From Methyloligella halotolerans (lineage in GTDB: Bacteria; Pseudomonadota; Alphaproteobacteria; Rhizobiales; Methyloligellaceae), in assembly GCF_001708935.1 (NCBI RefSeq), contig NZ_MASI01000003.1:223501-287500 (forward strand): a stretch of DNA of 64,000 bases, given 5' to 3'. Positions within the stretch are counted from its first letter, which is position 1; each line of letters starts with the position of its first letter. Position numbers and translations under genes: made by a program. Positions 25,749 through 35,491 of this stretch are shown here, piece after piece. The notes beneath the pieces are model-generated. The model searched no databases, was not told the DNA's origin, and saw only the letters and a program-made list of their open reading frames with translations.

Positions 25749-25940
25749 GGCCGCTCCTTGTCGTCACGCGGATGAATCCTATCGGCGCCTGGCGGCGCCT
25801 TGAGGAGCGGATTCTCGAAGCGTTAGGGTTAAGGCTGAATTAACGGCGGCCGCTTCGGCGCTGCGAGTCTGGATTTTGTTCGAGCGCGCGCCTATAAAGC
25901 CGACGATTCCCCATAGTCAAAAGCGACAAGGTGAGCGCGA

Positions 25941-26687
25941 GTGGCAGGCCATTCGAAGTTCAAGAACATTCAGTATCGCAAGGGCGCGCAGGACAAGAAG
26001 CGCTCGAAGCTGTTCTCCAAGCTGTCCCGCGAGATCACGGCGGCGGCCAAGATGGGGCTGCCCGATCCGGAGGCCAATGCGCGGCTGCGCAGTGCCGTGC
26101 AGGCGGCGCGGGCCCAGAACATGCCCAAGGACAATATCGAGCGCGCCATCAAGAAGAGCCAGGAGGCGGGCGGCGAGTCCTACGAGGAAGTCCGCTACGA
26201 GGGCTTCGGCGTCGCAGGCGTCGGCGTGATCGTCGAGGCGCTGACCGACAACCGGAACCGCACGGCGGCGGATGTGCGTTCGACCTTCACCAAGCATGGC
26301 GGAAATCTTGGGGAGACTGGCTCCGTCGCCTTCATGTTCGACCGGATGGGGGCCATCGAGTATCCGCCAGAGGCGGCGACCAGCGAAGAGATGCTGGAGG
26401 CTGCGATCATGGCCGGCGCCGACGATGTGGAGTCCAACGAGGACGGCCACACGGTCTATTGCGCGGGCGACGCCCTGCACGACGTGGCGAAGGCCTTGGA
26501 GGAAACCCTGGGCGAGCCGCGCAGCGCGGCGCTGGTCTGGCGTCCCCAGAATACCATCGAGCTGGACGACGGCGCCGGCGAGACGCTTCTGAAGATGCTG
26601 GATGCGCTGGAGGATTCCGACGACGTCCAGCAGGTCTACGCCAATTTCGAGGTCTCCGACGATCTCTGGGAGCGGATGAGCGCGTAA
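25941..26687 (+). CDS. yebC: YebC/PmpR family regulatory protein (TACO1-like)
   Basis: A GTG start gives [39 protein letters not shown], the family signature, and 248 residues cover the three YebC domains, ending near YANFEVSDD. YebC proteins act in transcription control and, as recently shown for the family, in translation of polyproline stretches. It precedes ruvC, a widely kept order. Confidence 0.95.
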   Translation: MAGHSKFKNIQYRKGAQDKKRSKLFSKLSREITAAAKMGLPDPEANARLRSAVQAARAQNMPKDNIERAIKKSQEAGGESYEEVRYEGFGVAGVGVIVEALTDNRNRTAADVRSTFTKHGGNLGETGSVAFMFDRMGAIEYPPEAATSEEMLEAAIMAGADDVESNEDGHTVYCAGDALHDVAKALEETLGEPRSAALVWRPQNTIELDDGAGETLLKMLDALEDSDDVQQVYANFEVSDDLWERMSA

Positions 26688-26784
26688 AGCCGCTCTTGAG
26701 GCCCTGTAGCTCGGGCATGCGTTGGGAGGGGTTTTGGCTCGCAATTCGCGTTACTCTCATGCGCGATTCGCGAGGGAGACCTGA

Positions 26785-27309
26785 ATGGCGGCGATCCGCA
26801 TCATCGGTATCGATCCGGGCCTGAGATGCACCGGCTGGGGCTTGATCGAGAGCGACGGGCCGCGGCTGACCTATGTCGCGTCGGGCTCCGTGGTCTCCGA
26901 TGCGGGAGAGGCGCTTTCGGTGCGCCTGCGCCAGATCTTCGACAGCTTGAGCGAGGTCCTGAACCGGCTGTCTCCCGACGAGGCGGCCGTGGAAGAGACA
27001 TTCGTGAACCGGGACGCCCGCGCGACCCTGAAGCTCGGCCAGGCGCGGGGCATCGCGATGCTCGTGCCGTCGCTCCTCGGCCTCGAAGTGGCGGAATATG
27101 CGCCGAATGCGGTGAAGAAGAGCGTGGTCGGCACGGGACACGCGGGCAAGGAGCAGATCCACGCCATGGTCGGTCATCTCCTGCCGCGGTCGAACCCCGA
27201 TACGGAGCACGCCGCCGACGCGCTCGCCATCGCTATCACCCATGCCCATTGCCGGACGTCCGTCACCGCGCGGGTGCAGCGCGGCGAGCTTGCGAGGGCG
27301 GCGCGATGA
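26785..27309 (+). CDS. ruvC: Holliday junction resolvase RuvC
   Basis: A 174-residue RNase H-fold nuclease. It begins [16 protein letters not shown] with the first catalytic aspartate (residue 8), has [21 protein letters not shown] with the second acidic residue, and ends with [14 protein letters not shown] bearing the last pair. It cuts Holliday junctions together with RuvAB. Its stop overlaps the ruvA ATG, so the three genes are translationally coupled. Confidence 0.96.
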   Translation: MAAIRIIGIDPGLRCTGWGLIESDGPRLTYVASGSVVSDAGEALSVRLRQIFDSLSEVLNRLSPDEAAVEETFVNRDARATLKLGQARGIAMLVPSLLGLEVAEYAPNAVKKSVVGTGHAGKEQIHAMVGHLLPRSNPDTEHAADALAIAITHAHCRTSVTARVQRGELARAAR

Positions 27310-27926
27310 TCGGGAAGCTGACGGGCAAGCTCGATGCGGTGGGGCCGGACACGCTGATCCTGGACGTCGGCGGGGTGGGCTACGAGGTGACCTGCTCGTC
27401 ACGGACCCTGTCACAATTGCCCGGCGTCGGGGAGGCTGTGAGCCTCGCCATCGATACCCATGTCCGGGAAGACGCCATCCGGCTCTATGGCTTCGGTACG
27501 GAGCATGAGCGGGCCTGGTTCCGGGCGCTGCAATCGGTGCAGGGCGTGGGCGCGCGGGTCGCGATCGCGGTGCTTGGCACGCTGTCGCCGTCGGATCTTT
27601 CCAACGCGGTGGCGCTGCAGGATAAGGCCTCCGTGGCGCGGTCGCCGGGCGTGGGGCCGAAAGTCGCCCAGCGCATCGTCTCGGAGCTGAAGGACAAGAT
27701 GCCGGCCCTGTCGCCTGCGTTCGGGCCCGGCGGTGGCAGCGGTGGCGAGCAGCCGATCGAAATCCCCGAAGGCATGGCGGCGCAAGAAGCCGTCTCGGCG
27801 CTGACCAATCTCGGCTATGCCCACGGCCAGGCGGCTGCGGCAGTTGCGTCGGCGGCCAAAGCGATTGACGGTACGCCCAAGACCGAAGAGCTGATCCGGC
27901 TCGGATTGAAGGAGCTTGCGCGATGA
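27306..27926 (+). CDS. ruvA: Holliday junction branch-migration protein RuvA
   Basis: ATG 27306 overlaps the ruvC stop. The 206-residue protein starts [28 protein letters not shown] (OB domain I), holds the helix-hairpin-helix region [25 protein letters not shown] and [18 protein letters not shown], then a Gly-rich linker and domain III ([17 protein letters not shown]). RuvA binds the junction and positions RuvB. Confidence 0.96.
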   Translation: MIGKLTGKLDAVGPDTLILDVGGVGYEVTCSSRTLSQLPGVGEAVSLAIDTHVREDAIRLYGFGTEHERAWFRALQSVQGVGARVAIAVLGTLSPSDLSNAVALQDKASVARSPGVGPKVAQRIVSELKDKMPALSPAFGPGGGSGGEQPIEIPEGMAAQEAVSALTNLGYAHGQAAAAVASAAKAIDGTPKTEELIRLGLKELAR

Positions 27927-28963
27927 GCGACCGGATGCTGGCAGGCGCCAAGCGGCCGGAAGACGAGGTGGAGCCGTCGCTCCGCCCGCAATCGCTTGGC
28001 GAGTTTATCGGCCAATCGAAGGCCTGCGCAAATCTCAAGGTGTTTATCGAGGCGGCCCAAACCCGCGGCGAGGCGCTGGACCACGTGCTGTTCGCCGGCC
28101 CGCCGGGTCTGGGCAAGACCACGCTGGCCCAGATCGTGGCGAAGGAGCTTGGGGTCAATTTCCGGGCGACCTCCGGGCCGGTCATCGCTAAGGCGGGCGA
28201 TCTGGCGGCACTGCTCACCAATCTGGAAGAGGGCGACGTCCTCTTCATCGACGAGATCCATCGCCTCAGCCCGGCGGTCGAGGAGGTGCTCTATCCCGCG
28301 ATGGAGGACTTCCAGCTCGACCTGATCATCGGGGAGGGGCCGGCGGCCCGGTCGGTGCGCATCGATCTGGCGAAGTTCACCCTCGTTGCGGCCACGACCC
28401 GGACGGGCCTGCTCACGACACCCTTGCGGGACCGGTTCGGCATTCCGGTCCGGCTGGAATTCTACACCGCCCAGGAGCTGGAGGAGATCGTGCGCCGTGG
28501 CGCCCGGCTGCTCGGTTTGCCTCTCACTCAAGAAGGAGCGGAAGAGATCGCCAAGCGCGCCCGGGGTACGCCGCGCGTCGCGGGCCGGCTGCTCCGCCGG
28601 GTGCGGGACTTCGCCAATGTGGCGGGCGCGGAGCAGGTGGACGCCGATCTGGCGGACAAGGCCCTGCTGCAGCTCGAAGTCGATTCCCGCGGGCTGGATG
28701 CGCTGGACCACCGCTATCTCAGCTGCATGGCGCTGAACTACCAAGGCGGCCCGGTGGGGATCGAGACGCTGTCGGCTGCGCTATCGGAGCCGCGCGATGC
28801 GCTGGAGGAGATCGTCGAGCCGTATCTCCTGCAGCAGGGCTTCATCAGCCGCACGCCGCGGGGAAGGCTTCTCACCGCTCAGGCCTTCGCCCATCTGGGG
28901 CTGGCCGTGCCGGAGCGGGCTGCCGGCCAGTTTGCGTTGTTCGATCAGGGTGGCGATCAGTGA
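27923..28963 (+). CDS. ruvB: Holliday junction helicase RuvB
   Basis: A 346-residue AAA+ motor. [11 protein letters not shown] opens the ATPase domain, Walker A is GPPGLGKTT (59-67), Walker [10 protein letters not shown], sensor [21 protein letters not shown]; the C-terminal winged-helix domain ends [22 protein letters not shown]. It overlaps ruvA by four bases (ATGA) and ybgC by four. Confidence 0.97.
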   Translation: MSDRMLAGAKRPEDEVEPSLRPQSLGEFIGQSKACANLKVFIEAAQTRGEALDHVLFAGPPGLGKTTLAQIVAKELGVNFRATSGPVIAKAGDLAALLTNLEEGDVLFIDEIHRLSPAVEEVLYPAMEDFQLDLIIGEGPAARSVRIDLAKFTLVAATTRTGLLTTPLRDRFGIPVRLEFYTAQELEEIVRRGARLLGLPLTQEGAEEIAKRARGTPRVAGRLLRRVRDFANVAGAEQVDADLADKALLQLEVDSRGLDALDHRYLSCMALNYQGGPVGIETLSAALSEPRDALEEIVEPYLLQQGFISRTPRGRLLTAQAFAHLGLAVPERAAGQFALFDQGGDQ

Positions 28964-29414
28964 GTTCGAATTGGCCGGATCTCGCCGGGCGGATCGAGGG
29001 CGACCGCCACGTGCTGCCCGTCCGCATTTATTTCGAGGACACGGATTTCGCGGGCATCGTCTACCACGCGAACTATCTGAAATTCATCGAGCGCGGCCGG
29101 TCTGACTTTATCCGGCTGCTCGGCATCCACCATCAGGACCTGAAGAACCCCGAGGACGGCGAAGCGCCGTCTTTGTGGTGCGGCGGATCGAGATGGACTA
29201 TCTGCGCCCGGCTAAGCTGGACGATGTTTTGGAGGTGGAAACAGTCTGTTCGGAGATTGGCGGGGCGAGCCTGACCCTCACCCAGGAGGTGAAGCGCGGC
29301 GATACGGTGCTGGTGCGGGCCAAGGTGGTGGTGGTGCTGATCTCGGCGGCCGGTAAGCCCCAGCGGATCGGCAAGATGATTCGCGAGGCGCTGGCGGACT
29401 ACACAAGAAGCTGA
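28960..29414 (+). CDS. ybgC: Tol-Pal-associated acyl-CoA thioesterase YbgC, one-base frameshift
   Basis: The GTG at 28960 overlaps the ruvB stop. The first frame encodes the hot-dog fold start, [37 protein letters not shown], with the catalytic Asp in EDTDFAG; the second, from about 29168, gives [25 protein letters not shown] through the stop at 29414. Restoring one G at about 29166 (GCGCCGTC to GCGGCCGTC) joins them into about 151 residues, the normal length. YbgC hydrolyses acyl-CoA and is encoded with tolQRA-B-pal. The frameshift is probably a sequence error. Confidence 0.85.
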
Positions 29415-29428
29415 GGAGAAGGAGAGGA

Positions 29429-30262
29429 ATGGAGCTCTTGTTCAACTCTCTTCTCGATCAGATGGGCATCGCGCCCGGTTCGGTCAGACTTCTGAGGCAT
29501 CAGGATAGCCGGTCAGACAAGGGCCGAACGCCTTACGAACTCTGGAGAGACGATCGACCTGCATTCGAAGAGTATCAATCGACTCAGAGTCCTTCGAACC
29601 GGACCAAGTTGAGTGCCGAGTTCTGGATTTCTTTCGTTGTGAACCACGCTGGGGAGACCTTACTCGCTGGCCTCTATCAATCGCGCTGCCTTGGTCTGAA
29701 TGAGTCGGTAATGCATTGGCCGCATGCGTCTGGGTTCAGTCCGGTTGGCACTTGCGATGTATATGAGCTGAGGCTGGATGATCGACTAAACGACCTCGCT
29801 GGCAGGTTGCTCATAGAGTGGGGACATGGCGAGAGGTCATGGATCCAGCGTGCAGACAATCAGAATAAGATTGTCTCGGAAATCCGTGCTGCATTCGCGG
29901 AACCGGAATTTCCCGGTTATTCGAACTTCGTCACCTCGCTATCGAAAATTGAGAATCTTCCTGCGGGTTGGATCGCCGCCCTGAAAGCATCTCGGGGCGT
30001 CTATCTGCTGACATGTCCGGCGACAAAGGAGCAGTACGTTGGAGCTGCGGTAGGCGACGGAGGTTTCCATAGCCGGTGGCTCGACTATGTCGGTGATGGA
30101 CATGGCGGTAATGTCGCTCTGAAGAGCCGCGATCCCAGCGATTATCAGGTCTCGATTCTTGAAGTCGCTGGCTCAATGGCGGCCGTTGAGGACATCCTTG
30201 CAATGGAAGTTCTCTGGAAGCTTAAGCTTCAAAGCCGCGAGATGGGGCTCAATCGGAACTGA
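29429..30262 (+). CDS. GIY-YIG nuclease family protein inserted in the ybgC-tol operon
   Basis: The 277-residue protein has an N-terminal region of about 175 residues without a recognised fold, then a GIY-YIG domain: GVYLLTCP...QYVGAA (the GIY and YVG strands), an arginine in FHSRWLDY, VEDILAMEVLWKLKL with the metal-binding glutamate, and a final GLNRN. These are the elements of stand-alone GIY-YIG endonucleases, some of which are restriction enzymes. A GGAGAAGGAGAGG ribosome-binding site precedes the ATG. The gene lies between ybgC and tolQ, normally adjacent, and its codon use is more AT-rich than its neighbours, so it was probably acquired. No methyltransferase accompanies it. Confidence 0.78.
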   Translation: MELLFNSLLDQMGIAPGSVRLLRHQDSRSDKGRTPYELWRDDRPAFEEYQSTQSPSNRTKLSAEFWISFVVNHAGETLLAGLYQSRCLGLNESVMHWPHASGFSPVGTCDVYELRLDDRLNDLAGRLLIEWGHGERSWIQRADNQNKIVSEIRAAFAEPEFPGYSNFVTSLSKIENLPAGWIAALKASRGVYLLTCPATKEQYVGAAVGDGGFHSRWLDYVGDGHGGNVALKSRDPSDYQVSILEVAGSMAAVEDILAMEVLWKLKLQSREMGLNRN

Positions 30263-30475
30263 AGTCAGAGCGACGGCTTCATATACCCCTGGCAACGCTG
30301 CTTAAGTTGCGTCACATTCGGGGCTCATGCTTGCGCATGGAGCCAGTTCGGCTCTAGTCCTCGAGTCTTCCTGTCAGTTTGCTGTTGCTTACCCGCGTCA
30401 ACGCGTCGCGGACCCAAAAGGCCGGCTCGTGTGTCAGCAGAGCAGGTACGGGGCACGCTTTTTCATGAGGCCAAG

Positions 30476-31161
30476 ATGAATCCGCCGGAAGCGACTGTCG
30501 ACCTGTCGATCTTCTCTCTGTTCGCCAATGCTCACATCATCGTCCAGCTAGTGATGATCGGGCTGCTGCTCGCATCGGTCTGGAGCTGGGCGATCATCAT
30601 CGAGAAGATCTTTCTCTACGCGCGATTCCGGAAGGAAACGGACCGATTCGAGCAGGTGTTCTGGTCCGGCCAGTCTCTGGAGGAGCTTTACCAGGCGCTC
30701 TCCCAGCGGCGGAACGTCTCGATGGCGGCGATGTTCGTGGCGGCGATGCGGGAGTGGAAGCGCAGCCTCGAACAGACGTCCAAGCCGACTCACGGCGTGC
30801 AGCTCCGCATCGAGAAGGTGATGGATGTCACCATCAACCGCGAAGTCGACCGGCTCGAGCGGCGGCTGAACTTCCTGGCGACGGTAGGCTCGACCGCCCC
30901 CTTCATCGGGCTTTTCGGCACGGTCTGGGGCATCATGACCAGCTTTCAGGCCATCGCGAACAGCAAGAACACCAATCTTGCCGTTGTGGCGCCGGGCATC
31001 GCGGAGGCGCTGTTCGCCACTGCGCTCGGCCTGCTGGCGGCCATTCCAGCGGTTATCTTCTTCAACAAGTTCAACAACGACGTGGCGCGGCTGACGGCGC
31101 GGATGGAAGCTTCGCCGACGAGTTCGCCGCCATCCTGTCACGGCAGATCGACCGAGGCTGA
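30476..31161 (+). CDS. tolQ: TolQ, proton-channel subunit of Tol-Pal, one-base frameshift near the C-terminus
   Basis: ATG 30476 gives MNPPEATVDLSIFSLFANAHIIVQLVMIGLLLASVWSWAIIIEK, the first TolQ helix. The later helices FLATVGSTAPFIGLFGTVWGIMTSFQ and IAEALFATALGLLAAIPAVIFFNKF are intact. After ARLTARMEG the frame must shift at about 31109 to reach FADEFAAILSRQIDRG and the stop at 31161; one G is missing (AAGCTTC for AAGGCTTC). Uncorrected, the frame runs on to 31270 over tolR. TolQ and TolR form the proton-driven motor that energises TolA. GTG 30431 is a less likely start. Confidence 0.9.
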
Positions 31162-31164
31162 GCC

Positions 31165-31614
31165 ATGGGCGCCAGCTTGCAGACAGGCGGCAACGGGGGC
31201 GGGCGCAGCCGGCGCCGGCGCACCGCGCGGCCCATGGCGGAGATCAACGTCACGCCCATGGTCGATGTGATGCTGGTGCTACTCATCATCTTCATGGTGG
31301 CGGCGCCGATGCTGACAGTCGGCGTGCCAATCGACCTGCCGAAGACCGGCGCCAACCAGATGGAAAGCGCCACAGAACCGCCGCTGGAGATCAGCATTTC
31401 CGGCGACGGCAAGATCTTCCTGCAGGAGACGGAGCTTCAGCTCGACGAAATTGTGCCAAAACTCAAGGCTATCAGTGAGAACAACACGGAAGCTCGCATC
31501 TATGTGCGGGGCGATAACGCCACCAATTACGGGCTGATCTCGAAAGTCCTCGGCGCCATCAACGGTGCGGGGTTCACGCGGGTGGGCCTGGTGCAGGCGC
31601 CGCTTGAAAACTAG
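31165..31614 (+). CDS. tolR: TolR, Tol-Pal motor subunit
   Basis: A 149-residue protein with a Gly/Arg-rich N-terminus, the PMAEINVTPMVDVMLVLLIIFMVAAPML transmembrane helix containing the ion-carrying aspartate (about residue 33), and a periplasmic ExbD-like domain ending VGLVQAPLEN. It starts four bases after the tolQ stop. The length and motif order are normal. Confidence 0.95.
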   Translation: MGASLQTGGNGGGRSRRRRTARPMAEINVTPMVDVMLVLLIIFMVAAPMLTVGVPIDLPKTGANQMESATEPPLEISISGDGKIFLQETELQLDEIVPKLKAISENNTEARIYVRGDNATNYGLISKVLGAINGAGFTRVGLVQAPLEN

Positions 31615-31660
31615 GAACCGCGGGTCGGACAGTTTTAGGATAGACGGGGCATTTTAGACC

Positions 31661-32647
31661 TTGGGCAGGAGCGCCTTCATCTCAGCCGCTCTGCACGTCG
31701 CAATCGTGCTGTGGCTCGTGGTCGTGATCGATGGCTCGCCGCTAGACGGCGATCCGATCCGCGAGATCCCCGTGGAAATTCTCACGCCTTCGGAGCTGAC
31801 GCAGATCAAGGCGGGCAGCCAGGACGCGAAAAGCGAAGCGCCCCTTGCGCCGAAGCCGAAGGAAGAAAAACCGGTCGCGGTGAACGAGAAGAAGGCCGAG
31901 CAGGAAGCGACGCCTCCGCCGCCTCCGCCCGAGGAAGCGCCGCCGGTCGAGGAGACTCCGCCCGAGGAGCAGGTCCAAGAGGACGTGCCGCCGCTTCCCC
32001 CGGATCCGCCCGAGCCGGACCCGGAACCTGAGCCAGAGACGGCCGAAGCGCCGCCACCACCCGACGAATCGCCCGATCCTGCCGAGGTCGCCGAGAACCG
32101 GCCGACGCCGAGCGCGCCGTTGCGCAAGCCGCCGCCACCGCCCCAGCCCAAGCAGCAGGCCGAGACGCCGAGCCGGAGCAACCGGCCTGCGCCGGAGACC
32201 CAGAGCGATTCCAGCACGGACAGGCTGGCTGCGCTTCTGAACAAGATGCCAGACGGCGGCGAGGAGCCTACGCTGGACGAGCCGCCCCAGGAGCAGGCGG
32301 AAGAGGAGGTCCACGGCCAGACCGACGGGACGGAGTTGACCATGTCGGTGAACGAGATCGATGCCTTGCGGTCTCGGATCGCCCAGTGCTGGAACCTGCC
32401 GCCGGGCGGGCTCGGTGCGGAGCGCATCATCGTGAAGCTCCGCATGCAGCTTAACGAGGACGGCACGCTGGTTGGGTATCCGACGGTGGAGAACAGCGGG
32501 AACTCGCCCTTCTTTCGGGCGGCGGCGGACAGCGCGGTGCGGGCCGTCTATCAGTGCCAGCCATATCCGCTGCCGATTGAAAAATACTCGCTTTGGCGGG
32601 ACATGATCCTCAATTTCGATCCGAGCGATATGTATCGGGCGGGTTAG
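31661..32647 (+). CDS. tolA: TolA, periplasm-spanning Tol-Pal linker
   Basis: The start is TTG 31661 (LGRSAFISAALHVAIVLWLVVVID), because no ATG or GTG precedes the transmembrane helix in frame. A long region rich in Pro, Glu, Gln and Ala follows (about residues 60-195), then the C-terminal domain (NEIDALRSRIAQCWNLPPGG ... RAAADSAVRAVYQCQPYPLPIEKYSLWRDMILNFDP). TolA links the inner-membrane motor to Pal and TolB. The stretches of consecutive prolines make its translation a likely EF-P client. Confidence 0.9.
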   Translation: MGRSAFISAALHVAIVLWLVVVIDGSPLDGDPIREIPVEILTPSELTQIKAGSQDAKSEAPLAPKPKEEKPVAVNEKKAEQEATPPPPPPEEAPPVEETPPEEQVQEDVPPLPPDPPEPDPEPEPETAEAPPPPDESPDPAEVAENRPTPSAPLRKPPPPPQPKQQAETPSRSNRPAPETQSDSSTDRLAALLNKMPDGGEEPTLDEPPQEQAEEEVHGQTDGTELTMSVNEIDALRSRIAQCWNLPPGGLGAERIIVKLRMQLNEDGTLVGYPTVENSGNSPFFRAAADSAVRAVYQCQPYPLPIEKYSLWRDMILNFDPSDMYRAG

Positions 32648-32687
32648 ACCGGCAACAGACGATTCGATTCTTCAAAGAAGCGCGCAA

Positions 32688-34093
32688 ATGACCATGCTGA
32701 AGCAGCTTGCAGACGGTTCCATTCCGAGCGACCCGAAGCGTTTCGACGGTGGCAGGGGCGGGAGATCCCGGCTTCTGGCGCGGCTCGGCGCCGCCGGAGC
32801 CTTTGCGCTGCTCTGTGCTCTCACGGTCGCCCTGGCGCAGCGGCCCATGCCCAGCTCGAGCTCAACATCACCCAGGGCAACATCAAGGCCGTGCCCATCG
32901 CTATCACCCCGTTCCAGGCGGACGGGTCGGTGGATCCGCGGGCGGCCCAGGAGATCACCGAGGTTATCACCAACGACCTGGCATCCTCGGGGCTGTTCAA
33001 GCCGATCGATCAGGGCGCCTTCATCCAGACCAATCTGACCATGAATCAGCCGCCGCGGTTCCAGGATTGGCAGGTCATCAATGCGCAAGCCCTGGTGGTC
33101 GGGCGCATCGCGGCGGTCGATGGCCGGCTGATGGCGGAATTCCGCCTGTGGGACGTCTATTCAGGCCGTCAGTTGGCGGGCGAGCAGTTCTTCACCCGGC
33201 CGAAGGATTCGCGGCGAATCGGGCACATCATCGCCGATACGATCTATGAGCGAATCACCGGCGAGAAAGGCTATTTCGACACGCGAATCGTGTTCGTCGA
33301 TGAGTCGGGCCCCAAGGACCAGCGGGTGAAGCGGCTCGCGATCATGGATCAGGACGGCCATAACGTGCGGCTGCTGAGCTCCGGATCGGAGCTGGTGGTG
33401 ACCCCGCGCTTCAGCCCCTCGACCCAGGAGATCACCTACATGTCCTATGAGGGGGGCGAGCCGAAGGTCTTCCTGCTCAATATCGAGACCGGTCAGAAGG
33501 AGATCGTCGGCAGTTTTCCCGGCATGAGCTTTGCGCCGCGCTTCGCGCCCGACGGGCAGCGCATCGTCATGAGCCGGCAGGAGGAGGGCGCCGCTAACAT
33601 CTTCGAGATGGATCTGCGCAGCCGCCAGATGCGCAGGCTGACGAACACGCCCGCCATCGACACGTCGCCGTCCTACTCGCCGGATGGGCGGCAGATCGTC
33701 TTCACGACGGATCGGGACGGCAGCCAGCAGCTCTACGTCATGAATGCCGATGGCTCGGGCCAGCACCGTATCAGCTCAGGAAATGGCAGTTATTCAACGC
33801 CTGTGTGGTCTCCACGAGGTGATCTGATCGCCTTCACCAAGCAGTCGGGCGGACGGTTTCTGATCGGCGTGATGAAGCCGGACGGGACGGGGGAGCGCAT
33901 CCTCACCGAGGGCTTCCACAACGAAGGGCCGACCTGGGCGCCGAACGGACGGGTGATCATGTTCTTCCGCGACTCGCCGGGGCCGCAAGGCGGACCCAAG
34001 CTCTACTCGGTCGACCTCACCGGCTACAACGAGCGTCAGGTGCAGACGCCTTCTTTCGCCTCCGATCCCGCATGGTCGCCACTGATCAACTGA
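32688..34093 (+). CDS. tolB: TolB, periplasmic beta-propeller of Tol-Pal, one-base frameshift in the signal peptide
   Basis: ATG 32688 begins a signal peptide (basic n-region, then [19 protein letters not shown]). The frame breaks at about 32837, where GGCGCAGCGG should read GGCGGCAGCGG; with the G restored it continues [26 protein letters not shown] into the N-domain and the LSP-type propeller blades ([26 protein letters not shown] and four similar). The corrected protein has about 468 residues. TolB binds Pal in the periplasm. Without correction the first 50 codons are lost and the protein would not be exported. Confidence 0.9.
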
Positions 34094-34178
34094 GCGCTTC
34101 AACTGACCGCTTCTTGCGGTCTGATCCGGCGTGGCTTTTCGGCATCGTTCCCATACCTAGACGTGTGCTTACCACCTA

Positions 34179-34186
34179 TTAACCAT
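34179..34186 (+). promoter_or_regulatory. CtrA-like box TTAACCAT upstream of the small lipoprotein gene and pal
   Basis: An exact TTAACCAT lies in the 274-base gap between tolB and the lipoprotein gene. In rhizobial relatives CtrA recognises sites built on this half-site, and Tol-Pal and Omp25 genes are known CtrA targets in Brucella. The same octamer precedes the porin gene (41887-41894). A regulatory role is inferred. Confidence 0.35.
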
Positions 34187-34367
34187 CTTGGCCGATAGTC
34201 GGTAATTGGCTAGTATGGGGGTCATGCGGGGGCCTGAAGTGCAGCGTGGCATTTTCGCACCAATACCCGACAAAGTGTTGGGTACGTCTAGTCCGTTCTT
34301 GATCTGACAGTGGCACGCCGGTATTCCAAAACTTGGCTACTGCCGATTAACCAAAGGAGAGAAGACC

Positions 34368-34520
34368 ATGCAGGGTATGAAGGGCGTTATCGTCGCCGCC
34401 ACGCTCGTGGCCGCCGCCGTTGCGCTGGGCGGCTGCTTCCATCATCATGAGAAGACTGTCGTGACCGAGCCGCTGAAGCTTGGTTCCGCCGTGGTGCTGG
34501 AGCAGGTTGCTCGCGTCTAA
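34368..34520 (+). CDS. 50-residue lipoprotein between tolB and pal
   Basis: ATG 34368 follows a clear AAAGGAGAG. The product, MQGMKGVIVAATLVAAAV then ALGGC, has a basic start, a hydrophobic core and a lipobox with the lipidated cysteine at about residue 23, then a short mature part with HHHE and a hydrophobic end. It ends at 34520 and is followed by a perfect inverted repeat and a terminator. I know no named family. A role alongside Pal at the outer membrane is a guess from position. Confidence 0.72.
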   Translation: MQGMKGVIVAATLVAAAVALGGCFHHHEKTVVTEPLKLGSAVVLEQVARV

Positions 34521-34549
34521 CGCGAATAACCCAAAGAATTTTCTGTCGA

Positions 34550-34568
34550 GCAGAACGTCACGTTCTGC
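34550..34568. repeat. Perfect inverted repeat in the lipoprotein 3' region
   Basis: GCAGAACGT, one C, then ACGTTCTGC. It lies 30 bases after the lipoprotein stop and just before the terminator stem, so it may form a double hairpin at the 3' end or serve as a binding site. Confidence 0.6.
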
Positions 34569-34586
34569 ATGATAGATCTGGATGCC

Positions 34587-34637
34587 GGGGCGCTGTGGCT
34601 TATTTGTTACAGCGCCCCGCAGCCGGGTCTTTTTTTA
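34587..34637 (+). terminator. Terminator after the small lipoprotein gene
   Basis: A ten-base-pair stem (GGGGCGCTGT, loop of 12, ACAGCGCCCC) is followed by a short G/C segment and eight T. It separates the tolB-lipoprotein transcript from pal, which must have its own promoter. Confidence 0.75.
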
Positions 34638-34757
34638 TGCCTGGATTCCTGTCTTCGTTTTGCCATGCCAGGCGGCTTAGTTGCCCCTGCAATTTATGAC
34701 TAGTTAAGCATTTCAGCATAACGCTTTGCTAAGTCTGTTTAGCGGGAGTTTCTGTCG

Positions 34758-35276
34758 ATGCGCTTCAACGAAGTCGCGAGACGGACGGGGCACATTGCCT
34801 GCGTCCTCACCATTGCTGTCATTCTGGCCGCCTGCGCCCGTCAGAGCCCCAAGGAATATGGGAGCGCCAACGGATTGGGCAGTGCAGGCGCGGCCACGCC
34901 TGGCTCGAGCCAGGACTTCTCCCAGAATGTGGGCGACACGGTTCACTTTCTGACCGATGCCACGGATCTGACGCCTCAGGCGCAGAATATCCTGCGCAAT
35001 CAGGCGCGGTGGCTGAACCAGTATCCGCAATACTCCATCACCCTCGAAGGCCATGCCGACGAGCGTGGTACGCGTGAATACAACATCGCCCTTGGTTCTC
35101 GCCGTGCGACGACGGTGCGCAACTTCCTGGCGCAGCAGGGGGTGAACCCGGCCCGGATGCGCACGATCTCCTACGGCAAGGAGCGGCCGGTCGCGGTTTG
35201 CGACAACATCTCGTGCTGGTCCCAGAACCGCCGGGTGAAGACGAATCTGAACACGCGGGCAATGGCCCAGCGCTAG
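34758..35276 (+). CDS. pal: Peptidoglycan-associated lipoprotein Pal
   Basis: The 172-residue precursor has a signal peptide with lipobox ILAAC (Cys about 28), a Ser/Gly-rich linker and an OmpA-like domain: VHFLTDATDLTPQAQNIL, ITLEGHADERGTREYNIALGSRRATTVRNFL and MRTISYGKERPVAV. The peptidoglycan-binding Asp/Arg are in HADERG and the following helix. Two cysteines (VCDNISC) lie near the end, as in alphaproteobacterial Pal. cpoB, which normally follows, is absent. Confidence 0.95.
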   Translation: MRFNEVARRTGHIACVLTIAVILAACARQSPKEYGSANGLGSAGAATPGSSQDFSQNVGDTVHFLTDATDLTPQAQNILRNQARWLNQYPQYSITLEGHADERGTREYNIALGSRRATTVRNFLAQQGVNPARMRTISYGKERPVAVCDNISCWSQNRRVKTNLNTRAMAQR

Positions 35277-35491
35277 GCTCGAATCTGCCTGAAGCGCGTA
35301 TTTCGGCGCGGGGGAGCTTGATTCTCCCGCGTTCCGGTGGCTTTTCTATTCCGATCGGAAGCGGGGCGTCCTTGCCTAGGCTGGCGCCCGTCCGCTTCGA
35401 TGCCATCGAACCCAGAGGCCTTGTCTAGATCCCGGACGTTCCGGCACTGATCGCTGCCGGAGCCCGGACGGGCCAAGGAACCGGTCTTTCC

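Noticed and set aside
26407..28248. A 613-codon minus-strand open frame across yebC, ruvC, ruvA and part of ruvB
   Set aside because: It is antisense to four well-supported genes and shows Arg/Pro/Ser-rich shadow composition.
31661..32466. Open frames on the minus strand opposite tolA rich in Gly and Ser
   Set aside because: They are mirror images of TolA's Pro/Glu-rich codons and carry no family motif.
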